Assembly: GCA_002410505.1 (NCBI GenBank)
Contig: DHSO01000045.1
Location: forward strand, 17,036-81,035
Source of the DNA: Cloacimonetes bacterium UBA5284
GTDB lineage: Bacteria > Cloacimonadota > Cloacimonadia > Cloacimonadales > Cloacimonadaceae
DNA length: 64,000 bases
Direction: 5' to 3'
The stretch's first letter is position 1; every line of letters begins with the position of its first letter. A program made the translations under genes and the position numbers. Of the stretch, positions 8,922 through 18,245 are shown one piece after another. The notes under the pieces were generated by a model, which was given only the letters and a program-made list of their open reading frames with translations, was not told the DNA's origin and searched no databases.

Positions 8922-10121
8922 TTGGTTTCAAAAGCTACTAAGGTTCGTTTAGGTGTTTTTTTGGCGATAGGGAGCCTGCTGATCCTTGTCTTTGCCGCAG
9001 CAGTGGCAGGCAATCGCCTTACGCAAAAATGGGACACTTACTATATCGAATTTGTGGACTATCCGGTAAGTGGATTGCAGGTGGGCGGCACCGTGAATTA
9101 TCAGGGCATCAAAGTCGGCAGGGTTGAAGACATCAAGATTGATCCCGATAATGTGCTGAAAGTGCAGGTTAGGATCAACATCGAACCCGGTACTCCGATC
9201 AAAGACGACACAGAAGCAGTGTTGAGTCTGATTGGTATCACCGGTTTGAAAGCGGTTGAGATACGGGGGGGCACAAACGAAGCTCGAACCATCAAACCCG
9301 GTGGCAATATCAAAGCCGGATCCACCATGATCGACGACATCTCCGAGCGAGCCATATCCATTGCGGAAAAGATCGACCTGATAGCTGCCAATATCAACGA
9401 AATAACCAACGAACAGAATCGGGAAAACTTGGCCAAGATACTTCAAGAAACCAGTGGTATTCTCGAAACCACCAGTATAAAGCTGAGCGGAACCCTGGAT
9501 GCCTTTAGCCGTATTGCCAATAACACGGCCGATCTCACAGATGATCTGAGTAGGAATATGGACTTTCTCACTCAGAATCTGGCGGGGAATATCAATGACA
9601 TCTCCGATAGCGCAGTGGAATCTCTTGATACTATCGCCAAAACTCTGAATGACGAATTGGTGCTGATAACCAGAAATCTGAACCAAAACGTGAACGACAT
9701 TAGCGATCAAGCACAGTACTTGATGCAGGATACCCGATTCCACCTGAATAATGTGGGGCAGAACACCAATACTCTGGTCTTGGAAAGCACAGAGCAGATA
9801 GTGCAAGTGAGCGCGAGTATAAACAGATCTCTGGATACGATCAATCAGTTGCTGTCCTCGGAAGAATTCATATCGATTGTCCAGAATATCGATACGCTTT
9901 CAGGACAATTGGCAGAGGCAAACATGAAAGACATGGTAACAAATTTGGGAACTACCATCCAGCGTACGGGTATATTGATTAACACTCTGAACCGTACAGT
10001 GTTACGTTCTCAGGATGACCTGATGGAGACGATGGAAAACCTGCGTGATGCCACTGAGAACTTGAATGATTTTTCCAGACAGATTTCGGATAATCCAGCA
10101 ATTTTATTGAGAGGCAATTGA
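8922..10121 (+). CDS. mlaD: MCE-domain substrate-binding protein of an Mla-type lipid transporter
   Basis: Inner-membrane-anchored MlaD-like protein. One N-terminal membrane segment (about residues 9-28) is followed by a single MCE domain (about 38-115; VSGLQVGGTVNYQGIKVGRV, ITGLKAVEIRGG). A long C-terminal helical region (about 130-390) is rich in heptad-like N/D/L repeats such as NINDISDSA and NVNDISDQA. At 399 aa it is much longer than E. coli MlaD (~180), resembling Mce proteins with long periplasmic helices that could form a needle. TTG start at 8922 after a GGGGGA ribosome-binding site. It is followed 1 bp later by the lipoprotein gene, then permease and ATPase. Confidence 0.9.
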   Translation: MVSKATKVRLGVFLAIGSLLILVFAAAVAGNRLTQKWDTYYIEFVDYPVSGLQVGGTVNYQGIKVGRVEDIKIDPDNVLKVQVRINIEPGTPIKDDTEAVLSLIGITGLKAVEIRGGTNEARTIKPGGNIKAGSTMIDDISERAISIAEKIDLIAANINEITNEQNRENLAKILQETSGILETTSIKLSGTLDAFSRIANNTADLTDDLSRNMDFLTQNLAGNINDISDSAVESLDTIAKTLNDELVLITRNLNQNVNDISDQAQYLMQDTRFHLNNVGQNTNTLVLESTEQIVQVSASINRSLDTINQLLSSEEFISIVQNIDTLSGQLAEANMKDMVTNLGTTIQRTGILINTLNRTVLRSQDDLMETMENLRDATENLNDFSRQISDNPAILLRGN

Positions 10122-10122
10122 T

Positions 10123-12303
10123 ATGAAAGGAACCATAACTTTACAACGCTTGATGATTCTGCCCATCCTGGCATTAACACTGTTGCTTGCCGCTTGTTTT
10201 GGTAAAGTGGATAGGGTGGTTACGAATTATTATGTTTTGGATTATCAATCCAGTACCGAACGGCAAGAGCTGAAACAGGATGTCTCCAATGGGAAATCAC
10301 TGCAAGTGATGAACAGCAGGATCAACAGAACGTACAATCGTAATCAAATAGTAGCCAAAGAGAATTTTTACAGAGTTCGTTTTATGAGTAATGACCTCTG
10401 GGCAAACCGCTTGTCAGACGCTATCCCAAACATCATCACACAGAGATTGAGGACATATAACATATTCTCGAATGTTAGTCGGGATTCTGGCCAGTTTGAT
10501 CCTGATTATTATCTGGAAACCAATGTACTGAATATCGAGAAACTGGAGGACAAAGATCCACGCGCATATCTGAGGATAGAATTTGTATTGCGCGACAGTA
10601 CTTCTGAAAACGTGATTCTTACACATCGCAATGAACGCTACTATCCCCTCACAGACGATTCGGTGGTGTACCTGATTCAAGTGTTCAACAACCTGATCAT
10701 GGAAGAGACAAATACTTTCGCTGCAATGTGCATCATGCATTTTGCAGGTAGACCCATCAAAAAGCCCGGCATCGATTTTCAGGATCCGCTTACCGCTCCT
10801 GAGCAGTATATCTATCAACAACTGGAAGATCAAGAGGCAAACCAGGTCTATGGCGAGCTTTTCCTCAGCACAAAAGCTCCAATAACCAATGAGATGCTGT
10901 ATCGGGTTGAGGCGTTGGACGAGCTTAATACAAAGGTCTCCGAGCATGTGGGAGCATTTAATTCTCCATTATACTTAATTCCGGGAAAATACAGAGTGAT
11001 AACCGGCTACAACGATGATATTCGTATGATCATGAATGTATTTCCTCAGCAAAGAACCGTGGTGGAACGTAATTGGTGTGAACTAAAGGTAAGGGTATTG
11101 GATCAGACTCAGAGTAAAGTACGCCAGATATATGACATCTGGATTCAGAACGAGGACGATTATGGCTATACAAAAGTAGGCACAGACTTCTCTCTGAGTG
11201 ATGATCAGCATGGCATAGAAGAGAATCTGTGGATCCTGCCTCCCGGGAATTACATGATCACTTTGGGTGGCTATTCCTGGAGCGATCTGAAAGATTTTAC
11301 AACTGTCTGCCTGAAAAAAGGAGACAGTCACACCCTCACCGTAGTGGTTGATCCCAGTAGTTCCAGTGGCAATATTATGGTGGGAGCAGGTGTGTTGTCA
11401 GACGATCTGGAAGTTGGCACCATCAAGTTTCACAAAGGTATCATCCATGCGAATGTAAATCTTACTTCGGATAACACAATCGACAAAAATGACCCTTCCT
11501 ATTCGCTCAGTTTGTTTGGCACTCTGGATAATACCATTGACCACGATTTTCGCCCCTTCCATCTGAACATGCGTAGTATTTACGATGTCGGAGCTAACTT
11601 CGCTAAAGACGCGGATTTCAGGATCAACCCCGATAGCTATTCCTTGAAGAATGTCTTTCTTATGTACCCCTTTGGGAAGCAGCGCAAGCTTCTGAATAAC
11701 TTTGCTTTTTACATCCGCGGAGATCTGAACACTCATTTCTGGGATGAGTACACTCAATTCCCGGACAAGAAGAACTACATAAAATACAACACGGATGGCA
11801 AGGAAATAGAGCGGCTCATGGATCAGGAAGATATCCGTGCCAAAGTGGCCCTATATCCTCTGAAACTGAAAGAAGGCGGCGGCCTCACTTATAGAATCAA
11901 CTTCAGCCCCAAGAGCTCGCTAAGTCTGCGCGGAGGATACGGCTGGCAGCAAGATCTGAACAATCAAGCATTCAGTTACGAAAAAAACACTGTAGAAGAT
12001 GGTGTGAGCTACGATGTTTATCGTGAAGACCCCAATAAATACAATCGGGGGATAGAGACTACAGTTATCTTCTCTTTGGTAAATTTCTTGTCTTTCTTCT
12101 CTTTGAATTCCAGCATCGATGCCCTGTTCCCGATCGAGGAATCTGAAGTAATGCCTCGCATCGAAAACGAGAATCAGATCAACCTGCGTTTGTATCGCAA
12201 TGTATCACTGGAGTTTAAGCTAAAGCTGGAATACGATGAGAGCTTAAAGCCTTGGTGGGTATACAACTACACGTCATACCTGAGAATGAGCCTGTTCTAC
12301 TGA
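10123..12303 (+). CDS. PqiC-like auxiliary lipoprotein fused to a predicted outer-membrane beta-barrel
   Basis: 726 residues. Signal peptide with lipobox LLAAC (Cys25). Residues ~30-210 resemble the ABC transport auxiliary lipoprotein (PqiC/YmbA-type) domain: YYVLDY, then NQIVAKENFYRVRF, LWANRLSDAIPNIITQRLR, YLETNVLNIEKLED and a long helix with INxxIM-like spacing. The middle (~215-430) is beta-rich, with ILPPGNYMITL and similar strand patterns. The last ~290 residues alternate polar and aromatic residues with barrel-like strands (LNNFAFYIRGDLN, SLSLRGGYGWQQ, INLRLYRNVSLEFKLKLEYD) and end in a terminal Tyr (LRMSLFY), as integral outer-membrane proteins do. It sits between the mlaD-like and mlaE-like genes and abuts the latter (TGATG). 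Signal and auxiliary domain are well supported; the barrel is inferred. Confidence 0.72.
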   Translation: MKGTITLQRLMILPILALTLLLAACFGKVDRVVTNYYVLDYQSSTERQELKQDVSNGKSLQVMNSRINRTYNRNQIVAKENFYRVRFMSNDLWANRLSDAIPNIITQRLRTYNIFSNVSRDSGQFDPDYYLETNVLNIEKLEDKDPRAYLRIEFVLRDSTSENVILTHRNERYYPLTDDSVVYLIQVFNNLIMEETNTFAAMCIMHFAGRPIKKPGIDFQDPLTAPEQYIYQQLEDQEANQVYGELFLSTKAPITNEMLYRVEALDELNTKVSEHVGAFNSPLYLIPGKYRVITGYNDDIRMIMNVFPQQRTVVERNWCELKVRVLDQTQSKVRQIYDIWIQNEDDYGYTKVGTDFSLSDDQHGIEENLWILPPGNYMITLGGYSWSDLKDFTTVCLKKGDSHTLTVVVDPSSSSGNIMVGAGVLSDDLEVGTIKFHKGIIHANVNLTSDNTIDKNDPSYSLSLFGTLDNTIDHDFRPFHLNMRSIYDVGANFAKDADFRINPDSYSLKNVFLMYPFGKQRKLLNNFAFYIRGDLNTHFWDEYTQFPDKKNYIKYNTDGKEIERLMDQEDIRAKVALYPLKLKEGGGLTYRINFSPKSSLSLRGGYGWQQDLNNQAFSYEKNTVEDGVSYDVYREDPNKYNRGIETTVIFSLVNFLSFFSLNSSIDALFPIEESEVMPRIENENQINLRLYRNVSLEFKLKLEYDESLKPWWVYNYTSYLRMSLFY

Positions 12304-13391
12304 TGTATTTGTTTCTGTCCAACAATGTTCTGGGGCTGGAGGGGGAATTTACAAAGTTCACGATTCCCGAAGCGGAAAAAGAACTGGGTAAACTACTTAA
12401 GGAAAACTCTCCGGACAAGATTACCATGATAAACTTGAGTGGGATCCAGTCCATCGATAGTGCAGGTGTTGCTTTCCTGGACGAAGTCCATCAGCACTTT
12501 GGTGAACAAAGCGGCATTTTGCTTTTCAAAGGCGCAAATCCTGAAGTGCAAGCTCTTATCGACACATTTAGCACCATCAATCTAGACACTGTTGTTCCAA
12601 ACCGCCAGATGGGTTTCTTTGAGAAGCTGGGTGATGACGCCATCAATTCTTACCATTCCTTGGTCGAAGCGCTTACTTTGGCTTCAGAAATCTTCTATTA
12701 CAGTGCTTCAGGCCTCTTCAGCCACAAAGGTCAGCGAAAGGGTTCCACGATTCAACAGGGTGTACTGCTAGGTTCTCAAGCCCTGCCGATTGTCGCCTTG
12801 TTGTCTTTCATCATTGGTTTCATACTATCTCTGCAATCCGGGGTACAGCTCAAGAATTTCGGTGCGGGAGTATTCCTCGCTGATCTTTTGGCTATTACGA
12901 TGGTGAGAGAGATGGGACCTCTGATTACTTCTATCATAGTTGCCGGACGCAGTGGCAGTGCTATCGCCTCAGAGATTGCCACGATGCAGGTTACTGAGGA
13001 ACTGGATGCCCTGCGTATGATGGCATTGCATCCCATCCGTTTTGTGGTTGTGCCAAAGTTACACGCTATTACAATCGTTATGCCCATTCTGGTTATGTTC
13101 AGCATTCTGGTCGCGGAGCTAGGTGGGGCGGGTATAGCTGTGTTGCTGTTGGACACTTCAATAGAGACCTTTGTGAGCCGTTCTTTGGAGATACTCACAA
13201 TCAAAGACATAATTATCAGCTTTGGAAAAAGCATCTGGTTCGCTTGGGTGATCGTAATAATTGGATCATTCTACGGATTTCAGGTGAAAGGCGGGGCCGA
13301 GGGCGTTGGTAAAGCTACAACAGCCGCAGTGGTCAGCTCCATCTTTGCCGTGATTTTGTTTGACGCAGTATTCAGCTTGCTATATCTATGA
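12303..13391 (+). CDS. mlaE: STAS-MlaE fused ABC permease
   Basis: Inner-membrane permease of the MCE transporter. The N-terminal ~95 residues form a STAS domain with the anti-sigma-antagonist-type motif IDSAG (Asp52-Ser53), so MlaB and MlaE functions are fused. The MlaE domain follows (~110-362) with several membrane helices and family motifs RGSTIQQGVLLGSQALPIVALL, VREMGPLITSIIVAGRSGSAIASEIATMQVTEELDAL (a conserved cytosolic coupling region) and a C-terminal FYGFQVKGGAEGVGKATTAAVV. Start at ATG 12303 overlaps the upstream stop as TGATG; an in-frame ATG at 12252 is within the previous gene. Length 362. It overlaps the ATPase gene by 4 bases. Confidence 0.92.
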   Translation: MYLFLSNNVLGLEGEFTKFTIPEAEKELGKLLKENSPDKITMINLSGIQSIDSAGVAFLDEVHQHFGEQSGILLFKGANPEVQALIDTFSTINLDTVVPNRQMGFFEKLGDDAINSYHSLVEALTLASEIFYYSASGLFSHKGQRKGSTIQQGVLLGSQALPIVALLSFIIGFILSLQSGVQLKNFGAGVFLADLLAITMVREMGPLITSIIVAGRSGSAIASEIATMQVTEELDALRMMALHPIRFVVVPKLHAITIVMPILVMFSILVAELGGAGIAVLLLDTSIETFVSRSLEILTIKDIIISFGKSIWFAWVIVIIGSFYGFQVKGGAEGVGKATTAAVVSSIFAVILFDAVFSLLYL

Positions 13392-14149
13392 TTGGGGAGG
13401 GGATTATCACAAAAGAACCTGTCATCCGTATCCGAGACTTAGTGGCCAAATATGGCGAACTGACTGTTTTGGATGGTATAAGTGTAGACATATATCCGGG
13501 AGAGATCACCGTGATCTTGGGTGGCAGCGGTTGTGGTAAGACTACGATGTTGAAAAACATGCTCAGGCTTTACGAACCGGCAGCCGGAAGTGTGACCTTC
13601 TGGGGAGAGGAAACCCTGACTATGGGTGAGAACGAGTTCTATGAAGTTCTGAAGAGAACGGGAATGCTTTTTCAAAACGGCGCGCTACTGAATTCCATCT
13701 CAGTCTACGAAAACATCTCTATCCCGCTGGAAATGCATACCAATCTATCTCGTAAGGTAATAGATAGAATCATCAGAGTTAAACTGGATCTTGTGGGGCT
13801 TGGCAACGCCATCCACAGGCTGCCATCAGAACTCTCCGGGGGCATGAAAAAACGTGCCTCACTAGCTCGTGCTTTGGCTATGGATCCACAGATCCTGTTC
13901 TGTGATGAGCCTTCAGCGGGGCTGGATCCGGTTACTTCAGAATCTCTGGACACTTTGATCCTGAACCTGAAGCACCAACTGAAGATGACCATAGTGATCG
14001 TTACCCACGAGCTTGCATCCATCCACCGCATTGCGGACAAGATCATCTTTCTGGACGGGGGGAAAATGCTGTTCAATGGAAGCTTGGAGGGAGCAAAACG
14101 AGCAGGAATCAGTCAGATAGACCATTTCTTCGAAGTGGGTAGGTTTTGA
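13388..14149 (+). CDS. mlaF: MlaF-like ABC transporter ATPase
   Basis: ATPase that powers the MCE lipid transporter. Walker A GGSGCGKTT (residues 45-53), Q-loop FQNGALLNS, signature LSGGMKKRASLARALA, Walker B ILFCDEPSAGLDP and the H-loop VTHE are all present. LSGGMKKR and the Q-loop context are the form typical for MlaF/Ttg2A. ATG at 13388 overlaps the permease stop (ATGA). The stop overlaps the DHFR start (TTGA). 253 residues. Confidence 0.95.
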   Translation: MIGEGIITKEPVIRIRDLVAKYGELTVLDGISVDIYPGEITVILGGSGCGKTTMLKNMLRLYEPAAGSVTFWGEETLTMGENEFYEVLKRTGMLFQNGALLNSISVYENISIPLEMHTNLSRKVIDRIIRVKLDLVGLGNAIHRLPSELSGGMKKRASLARALAMDPQILFCDEPSAGLDPVTSESLDTLILNLKHQLKMTIVIVTHELASIHRIADKIIFLDGGKMLFNGSLEGAKRAGISQIDHFFEVGRF

Positions 14150-14658
14150 ATCCAAAGATAATCGTAGCGATGGCCGATGACAGAGTGATCGGGCGGGATA
14201 ATGAAATGCCCTGGCATATTCCGGAGGATCTGGCCTGGTTCAAACAACATACTATGGGGCACCCAATCATAATGGGAAAAAAGACTTTCCTCTCGCTTGG
14301 TGCCGCTCTTCCGGGAAGAGAAAACGTTGTATTGAGCAGAGATCAGGCTTTCAGAGCGGAAAAAACCATAGTATTGGGATCTCTACAAGAAGCCATGAGG
14401 TTGTACCCCAATGCTTTCATCATCGGAGGAGCAAGCATCTTTACCCAAGCCTTACCAATGGTAAACACAATGTATATCACACACATTCAAGCGCAAATAC
14501 CGGGAAATATCCGCTTTCCTGAATATGATCCAGCCATGTGGGATGTGCAAGTATTAAAGAAACTGACCAGCGAATGCGGACACAGACTGATTTTTTGCAT
14601 ATATAAACGAAAAGTGAATGAAAATCCGGAAACAAGCAGCAGAGGACAACATGGTTGA
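14146..14658 (+). CDS. folA: Dihydrofolate reductase
   Basis: NADPH-dependent reduction of dihydrofolate to tetrahydrofolate. IVAMADDRVIGRDNEMPW at the N-terminus, the active-site acid Asp28 in PEDLAWFK (E. coli Asp27), GHPIIMGKKTFLSLG, LPGRENVVLSR and IIGGASIFTQALP are classic DHFR motifs. 170 residues. TTG start at 14146 overlaps the stop of the MlaF gene as TTGA, an unusual coupling of a folate enzyme to a transporter. No thymidylate synthase lies nearby. It overlaps the start of the following regulator gene by 8 bases. Confidence 0.95.
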   Translation: MNPKIIVAMADDRVIGRDNEMPWHIPEDLAWFKQHTMGHPIIMGKKTFLSLGAALPGRENVVLSRDQAFRAEKTIVLGSLQEAMRLYPNAFIIGGASIFTQALPMVNTMYITHIQAQIPGNIRFPEYDPAMWDVQVLKKLTSECGHRLIFCIYKRKVNENPETSSRGQHG

Positions 14659-16261
14659 TGATGCCAGAGTGCTGATTGTAGACGACGACGAAGTGGTCAT
14701 CAGTATCATCACAAGCATCCTGAAGCGAGAAAAGTACATCACGGATTCTTGTTATAGCGGCGAAGAAGCCCTTCAAATTGTAAAGGATAAAGAATATGAA
14801 CTGGTGCTGTTGGATGTAAATCTGGGGCAAGGTCTCGATGGCTATGAAACTTGCAAACTGATGCAGAAATCGCATCCAGAGCTTCCCGTAATCCTGGTCA
14901 CAGCTAGTCAAGATGATGAATCCGTGAACAAGGGATTTGAAGCAGGTTCTGCGGATTACATCAAGAAGCCCGTTTCGCGCTTGGAGCTGTTAGCCCGCGT
15001 AAATAACACCATCACCCGAAAAAGAGCGGAGAGATACAATCTGCATCTAATCGATGCGCTGCGCGAGGACCTGCATACTGCTGCCAACATTCAACAAGCC
15101 ATGCTGCCCAAATGGGTTTTCATGGATGATCAGCTAGTGTTTTCTTCCTATTATGAACCCTGTGAGGCCATCGGTGGCGATCTGTTTGATCGGATCAAGC
15201 TCTCGGACAGCAAATATGTAGTATATATTGGCGATGTGTCCGGTCACGGAGTACAAGCTGCATTACTGATGTCTGCCATCAAATCTACCATCAAATTGAT
15301 GATAGAAGCAGACTCGAAGGGCAGTAAAATGACAGAGCTGTTTACAAAGCTGAATGAAAGGTTGTACAACGATCTTGTATTGCAAAGCAATTATCTCACT
15401 TTATTGATGGGAGAGATAGATTTGGAGGAGAGGGAAATCCGCTTTCTGAATGCAGGACATCCGCCCTTGATCAAGCTGAATACAATAACGGGAAAGATCC
15501 AAATCCTGGATCAAAAAGGATCTCTACCCTTGGGATGGATGCCTAGTACCCAATACCTGGAAGAAGATATCGAACGCCTTACCTTGTGCAGTACCGACAT
15601 CTTCTTATTGTATACAGATGGCATATACGAGTGTACAAATCCTCAGAAACAACAGTTTGGGATCGACGGAATCAAAAAGCTACTGGAGAGCACAGAGGAA
15701 CGAAATACTTGTCTAACCGTCCCTTTCAAAATAATCGACTATTTGTCAGAGAACAAATTTGAGACAGAGCTTGATGATTTTACACTCTTTTCTTTTCAGG
15801 CTTTGCACGCAGACAACAGAGCAATATGTCCCCCAAGCTTAGTTAAAATGTTTCATTACCTTTTGCGGGCTGCGCTTAGAGAGGTGGGAAACACTGCCCA
15901 GGAATGTGAACAGCTCATGCTGAACTGGACTGGTGATCGGGTTTTAGCGTCGAAAGTAGAACTGATAGTTGACGAATTCTTAAACAACATCATAGTATAT
16001 GGTTACAACTATCAGGAAGATGCTGAGATCATACTGGAATTCAGACTTTCAGACGATCTGCTCTCCATCACCTTTTGGGACAAAGGCATAAAATGGGCCC
16101 CGGAATCAATGAATTGCAACGTAAAAGAACCATACGATTTTGCCCCAGACGGACAGAGTCACAGCGGTCGTGGTGTAAAGATCATTATGTCCATCAGCAA
16201 TCGCTTTGAACGCAGAAGATATGGTCACTTGAACGAGACAAAGGTGGAGATAGACTTATGA
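14651..16261 (+). CDS. Response regulator REC-SpoIIE phosphatase-HATPase hybrid
   Basis: Three-part signalling protein. REC domain (1-120) with acidic pocket DDD at 11-13 and phospho-acceptor Asp55 (LVLLDVNLG). PP2C/SpoIIE-type phosphatase (~150-375) with GGDLFDRIKL, IGDVSGHGVQAAL, NAGHPPLI and LLYTDGIYE. C-terminal HATPase (~400-536) with VDEFLNNIIVYGY and a GRGVKI loop. The combination can both dephosphorylate and phosphorylate a STAS protein. I choose ATG 14651 (536 aa) with AGAGG 6 bases upstream; ATG 14618 is also open. The only STAS domain in the window is fused to the MlaE permease 1.3 kb upstream. Confidence 0.9.
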   Translation: MVDDARVLIVDDDEVVISIITSILKREKYITDSCYSGEEALQIVKDKEYELVLLDVNLGQGLDGYETCKLMQKSHPELPVILVTASQDDESVNKGFEAGSADYIKKPVSRLELLARVNNTITRKRAERYNLHLIDALREDLHTAANIQQAMLPKWVFMDDQLVFSSYYEPCEAIGGDLFDRIKLSDSKYVVYIGDVSGHGVQAALLMSAIKSTIKLMIEADSKGSKMTELFTKLNERLYNDLVLQSNYLTLLMGEIDLEEREIRFLNAGHPPLIKLNTITGKIQILDQKGSLPLGWMPSTQYLEEDIERLTLCSTDIFLLYTDGIYECTNPQKQQFGIDGIKKLLESTEERNTCLTVPFKIIDYLSENKFETELDDFTLFSFQALHADNRAICPPSLVKMFHYLLRAALREVGNTAQECEQLMLNWTGDRVLASKVELIVDEFLNNIIVYGYNYQEDAEIILEFRLSDDLLSITFWDKGIKWAPESMNCNVKEPYDFAPDGQSHSGRGVKIIMSISNRFERRRYGHLNETKVEIDL

Positions 16262-18240
16262 TCAGCATTATTGTACGTGTAAAGAATGAAATGCCCATGC
16301 TGGAAGCTACATTAGATATGATAAAACGCCAAAACCGGCAGGATTTTGAGCTGATCTGTGTGGATTCCGGATCCACCGACGGAAGCTGGGAAGTATTGCA
16401 AAAATGCGGAGCGGACAAGCTTTATCGCATCCCTGCGGTTGAATACATTCCGGGGAGAGTGCTGAATGAAGCTTTTGGTCATAGCAAAGGCGAATATATT
16501 GTCTTCAATAATGGAGACGCGATACCCCAAAACGAGGATTGGCTTGAAGAACTTATTTGTCCTCTGGAGGATAACCGCGAATTGATAGCTGTGTATGCCA
16601 ATCAAATTCCGCGTCCAGATGCCAACCCGATCGTGAAAAAGGACTATCTCCGCGCCTTTGGGGATGGCAAAATCGCCGCAAAATGGCGTCATTTCTTCTC
16701 ACTTGCCAGCGCTGCCCTGAGAGCGGATATCATGCATCAGTACCCCTTCAATGAAGATTTGAATTACTCAGAAGACATAGAATGGTCCTGGCGATTGAAG
16801 AAACTGGGTTTCAAGATCGGTTACGCCGAAAAAGCAATAGTGGAACACTCTCACAATTATACTCTGCAAGAGACAGCTAAACGCTATAGGGGAGAGGGGA
16901 TAGCCGAAGCATATATATACCGGGAGCTATACGAGAATGATCCATCAGATCTGTCTTTTTTTAGATCAGTATTTCTAGCGGCAATAGCAGAGTTCGGTCG
17001 TGACGTCATCTTTCTGTTGAAGGAGAAACAAGCGGGCTGGATTCCCAAAGCCAAAATCTACCGTTTTGTCCAACGCTTCTTTGCTTGGCGGGGCAGGACT
17101 AGCGCGTTTTACAAGCAAGCCAGCAAGAGCCGCAAAATACTGGTGAGCTGTCTGGCCTTCGATGGAGGCAAATCCGGCATTTCGGCTTATATAGTGTCCA
17201 CTGTGAGGCAGATATTGAAAATGCACGAAGTATACCTGTTGATCCATCCTTCGGATATTGAACACTTCCCTCTTAGGGATCCGCGTCTGCACTTCATCGA
17301 AATAGCTGAGTGGATAAAGAAACCGATTATCTCGATGTTGTGGCATCTATACATATTGCCATGGTGGCCATCGCTCAAGCGATATGATCTCATATTCCTG
17401 CCTGCTGCCAACCGACGCCTGTTTTGCCGCTACAACAACAAAACCATTGTTACTTTCCATGATCTCGCGCAATATCACGTTCGTGGAAAGTACGATCCGT
17501 TACGCAGCTTCTACATAAAACACATCGTGCCCTACTATCTTCATAAAGCCCCACGAATCTATGCCATTAGTGAAAGTACCAAATATGATCTGAGGCGCTT
17601 TTACGGAATCCCGGGCAACCGCATTCACGTGAATTACAACGGTTATGAACCCGCTAAGCTGGATAGCCCGGCCTCAGCGGAAAAACTTCAAGACAAATAT
17701 GCAATAAAAGGGAAATTCATCCTTTATATCGCTCGCGTTGAGCATCCCGGAAAGAACCATCTGAACTTACTGAAAGCATACGAGAAACTACCGGATGCCA
17801 TCAAATGCGATTATTCATTGGTTCTGGCTGGATCGATGTGGAATGGCGCGGATGTAGTAAAACGTTTTTGGCAGAATATGCCGGATAGGGACAGGATCAT
17901 CTTCTGCGGATTTGTGAGTGGACAGGATCTGGCAGGATTGTATAAACACGCTTCGCTGTATGTGTTCCCTTCTTTGTATGAAGGCTTTGGTATTCCTATG
18001 TTGGAAGCGTTTGCATCGGGAGTTCCGGTAGTGTGCTCCAACGTATCATCGCTCCCGGAGATTGGCAAAAACGCTGTATTGACCTTTAATCCACGACGCC
18101 CCAAAGAGATTGCCAATGCCATGCAAAGCGTTTTATTGAGTCCGGTATTGGCTGATGAACTGAAGGCAAAGGCCTACAAGAGATTGGACGCGTTTAGTTG
18201 GGAGCGTCACGTCAAGCGTTTGCTGGAAACTCTAAAATAG
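16258..18240 (+). CDS. Bifunctional GT2-GT4 glycosyltransferase
   Basis: One 660-residue polypeptide with two glycosyltransferase domains. Residues ~1-270 are a GT-A family 2 enzyme (IISVRVKNE-like start, CVDSGSTDGS, EDIEWSWRLKKLGFKIGYAE). Residues ~300-660 are a GT-B family 4 enzyme with YIARVEHPGKNHLNLLKAYEKL, IFCGFVSGQDLAGLYKHASLYVFPSLYEGFGIPMLEAFASGVPVVCSN and SSLPEIG (the EX7E region). No membrane segments, so it likely acts on the cytoplasmic face on a lipid-linked or surface glycan; substrates cannot be predicted. ATG at 16258 overlaps the previous stop (ATGA). It ends 5 bases from the convergent kdsD. Confidence 0.88.
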   Translation: MISIIVRVKNEMPMLEATLDMIKRQNRQDFELICVDSGSTDGSWEVLQKCGADKLYRIPAVEYIPGRVLNEAFGHSKGEYIVFNNGDAIPQNEDWLEELICPLEDNRELIAVYANQIPRPDANPIVKKDYLRAFGDGKIAAKWRHFFSLASAALRADIMHQYPFNEDLNYSEDIEWSWRLKKLGFKIGYAEKAIVEHSHNYTLQETAKRYRGEGIAEAYIYRELYENDPSDLSFFRSVFLAAIAEFGRDVIFLLKEKQAGWIPKAKIYRFVQRFFAWRGRTSAFYKQASKSRKILVSCLAFDGGKSGISAYIVSTVRQILKMHEVYLLIHPSDIEHFPLRDPRLHFIEIAEWIKKPIISMLWHLYILPWWPSLKRYDLIFLPAANRRLFCRYNNKTIVTFHDLAQYHVRGKYDPLRSFYIKHIVPYYLHKAPRIYAISESTKYDLRRFYGIPGNRIHVNYNGYEPAKLDSPASAEKLQDKYAIKGKFILYIARVEHPGKNHLNLLKAYEKLPDAIKCDYSLVLAGSMWNGADVVKRFWQNMPDRDRIIFCGFVSGQDLAGLYKHASLYVFPSLYEGFGIPMLEAFASGVPVVCSNVSSLPEIGKNAVLTFNPRRPKEIANAMQSVLLSPVLADELKAKAYKRLDAFSWERHVKRLLETLK

Positions 18241-18245
18241 AAACC

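Noticed and set aside
10414..10947. Long minus-strand ORFs under the MCE genes and elsewhere (for example 28439-29605 +).
   Set aside because: Shadows of strongly supported genes on the other strand.
12252..12302. Upstream start of the STAS-MlaE gene.
   Set aside because: Lies within the lipoprotein gene; the TGATG coupling at 12301-12305 fits better and the STAS fold starts there.
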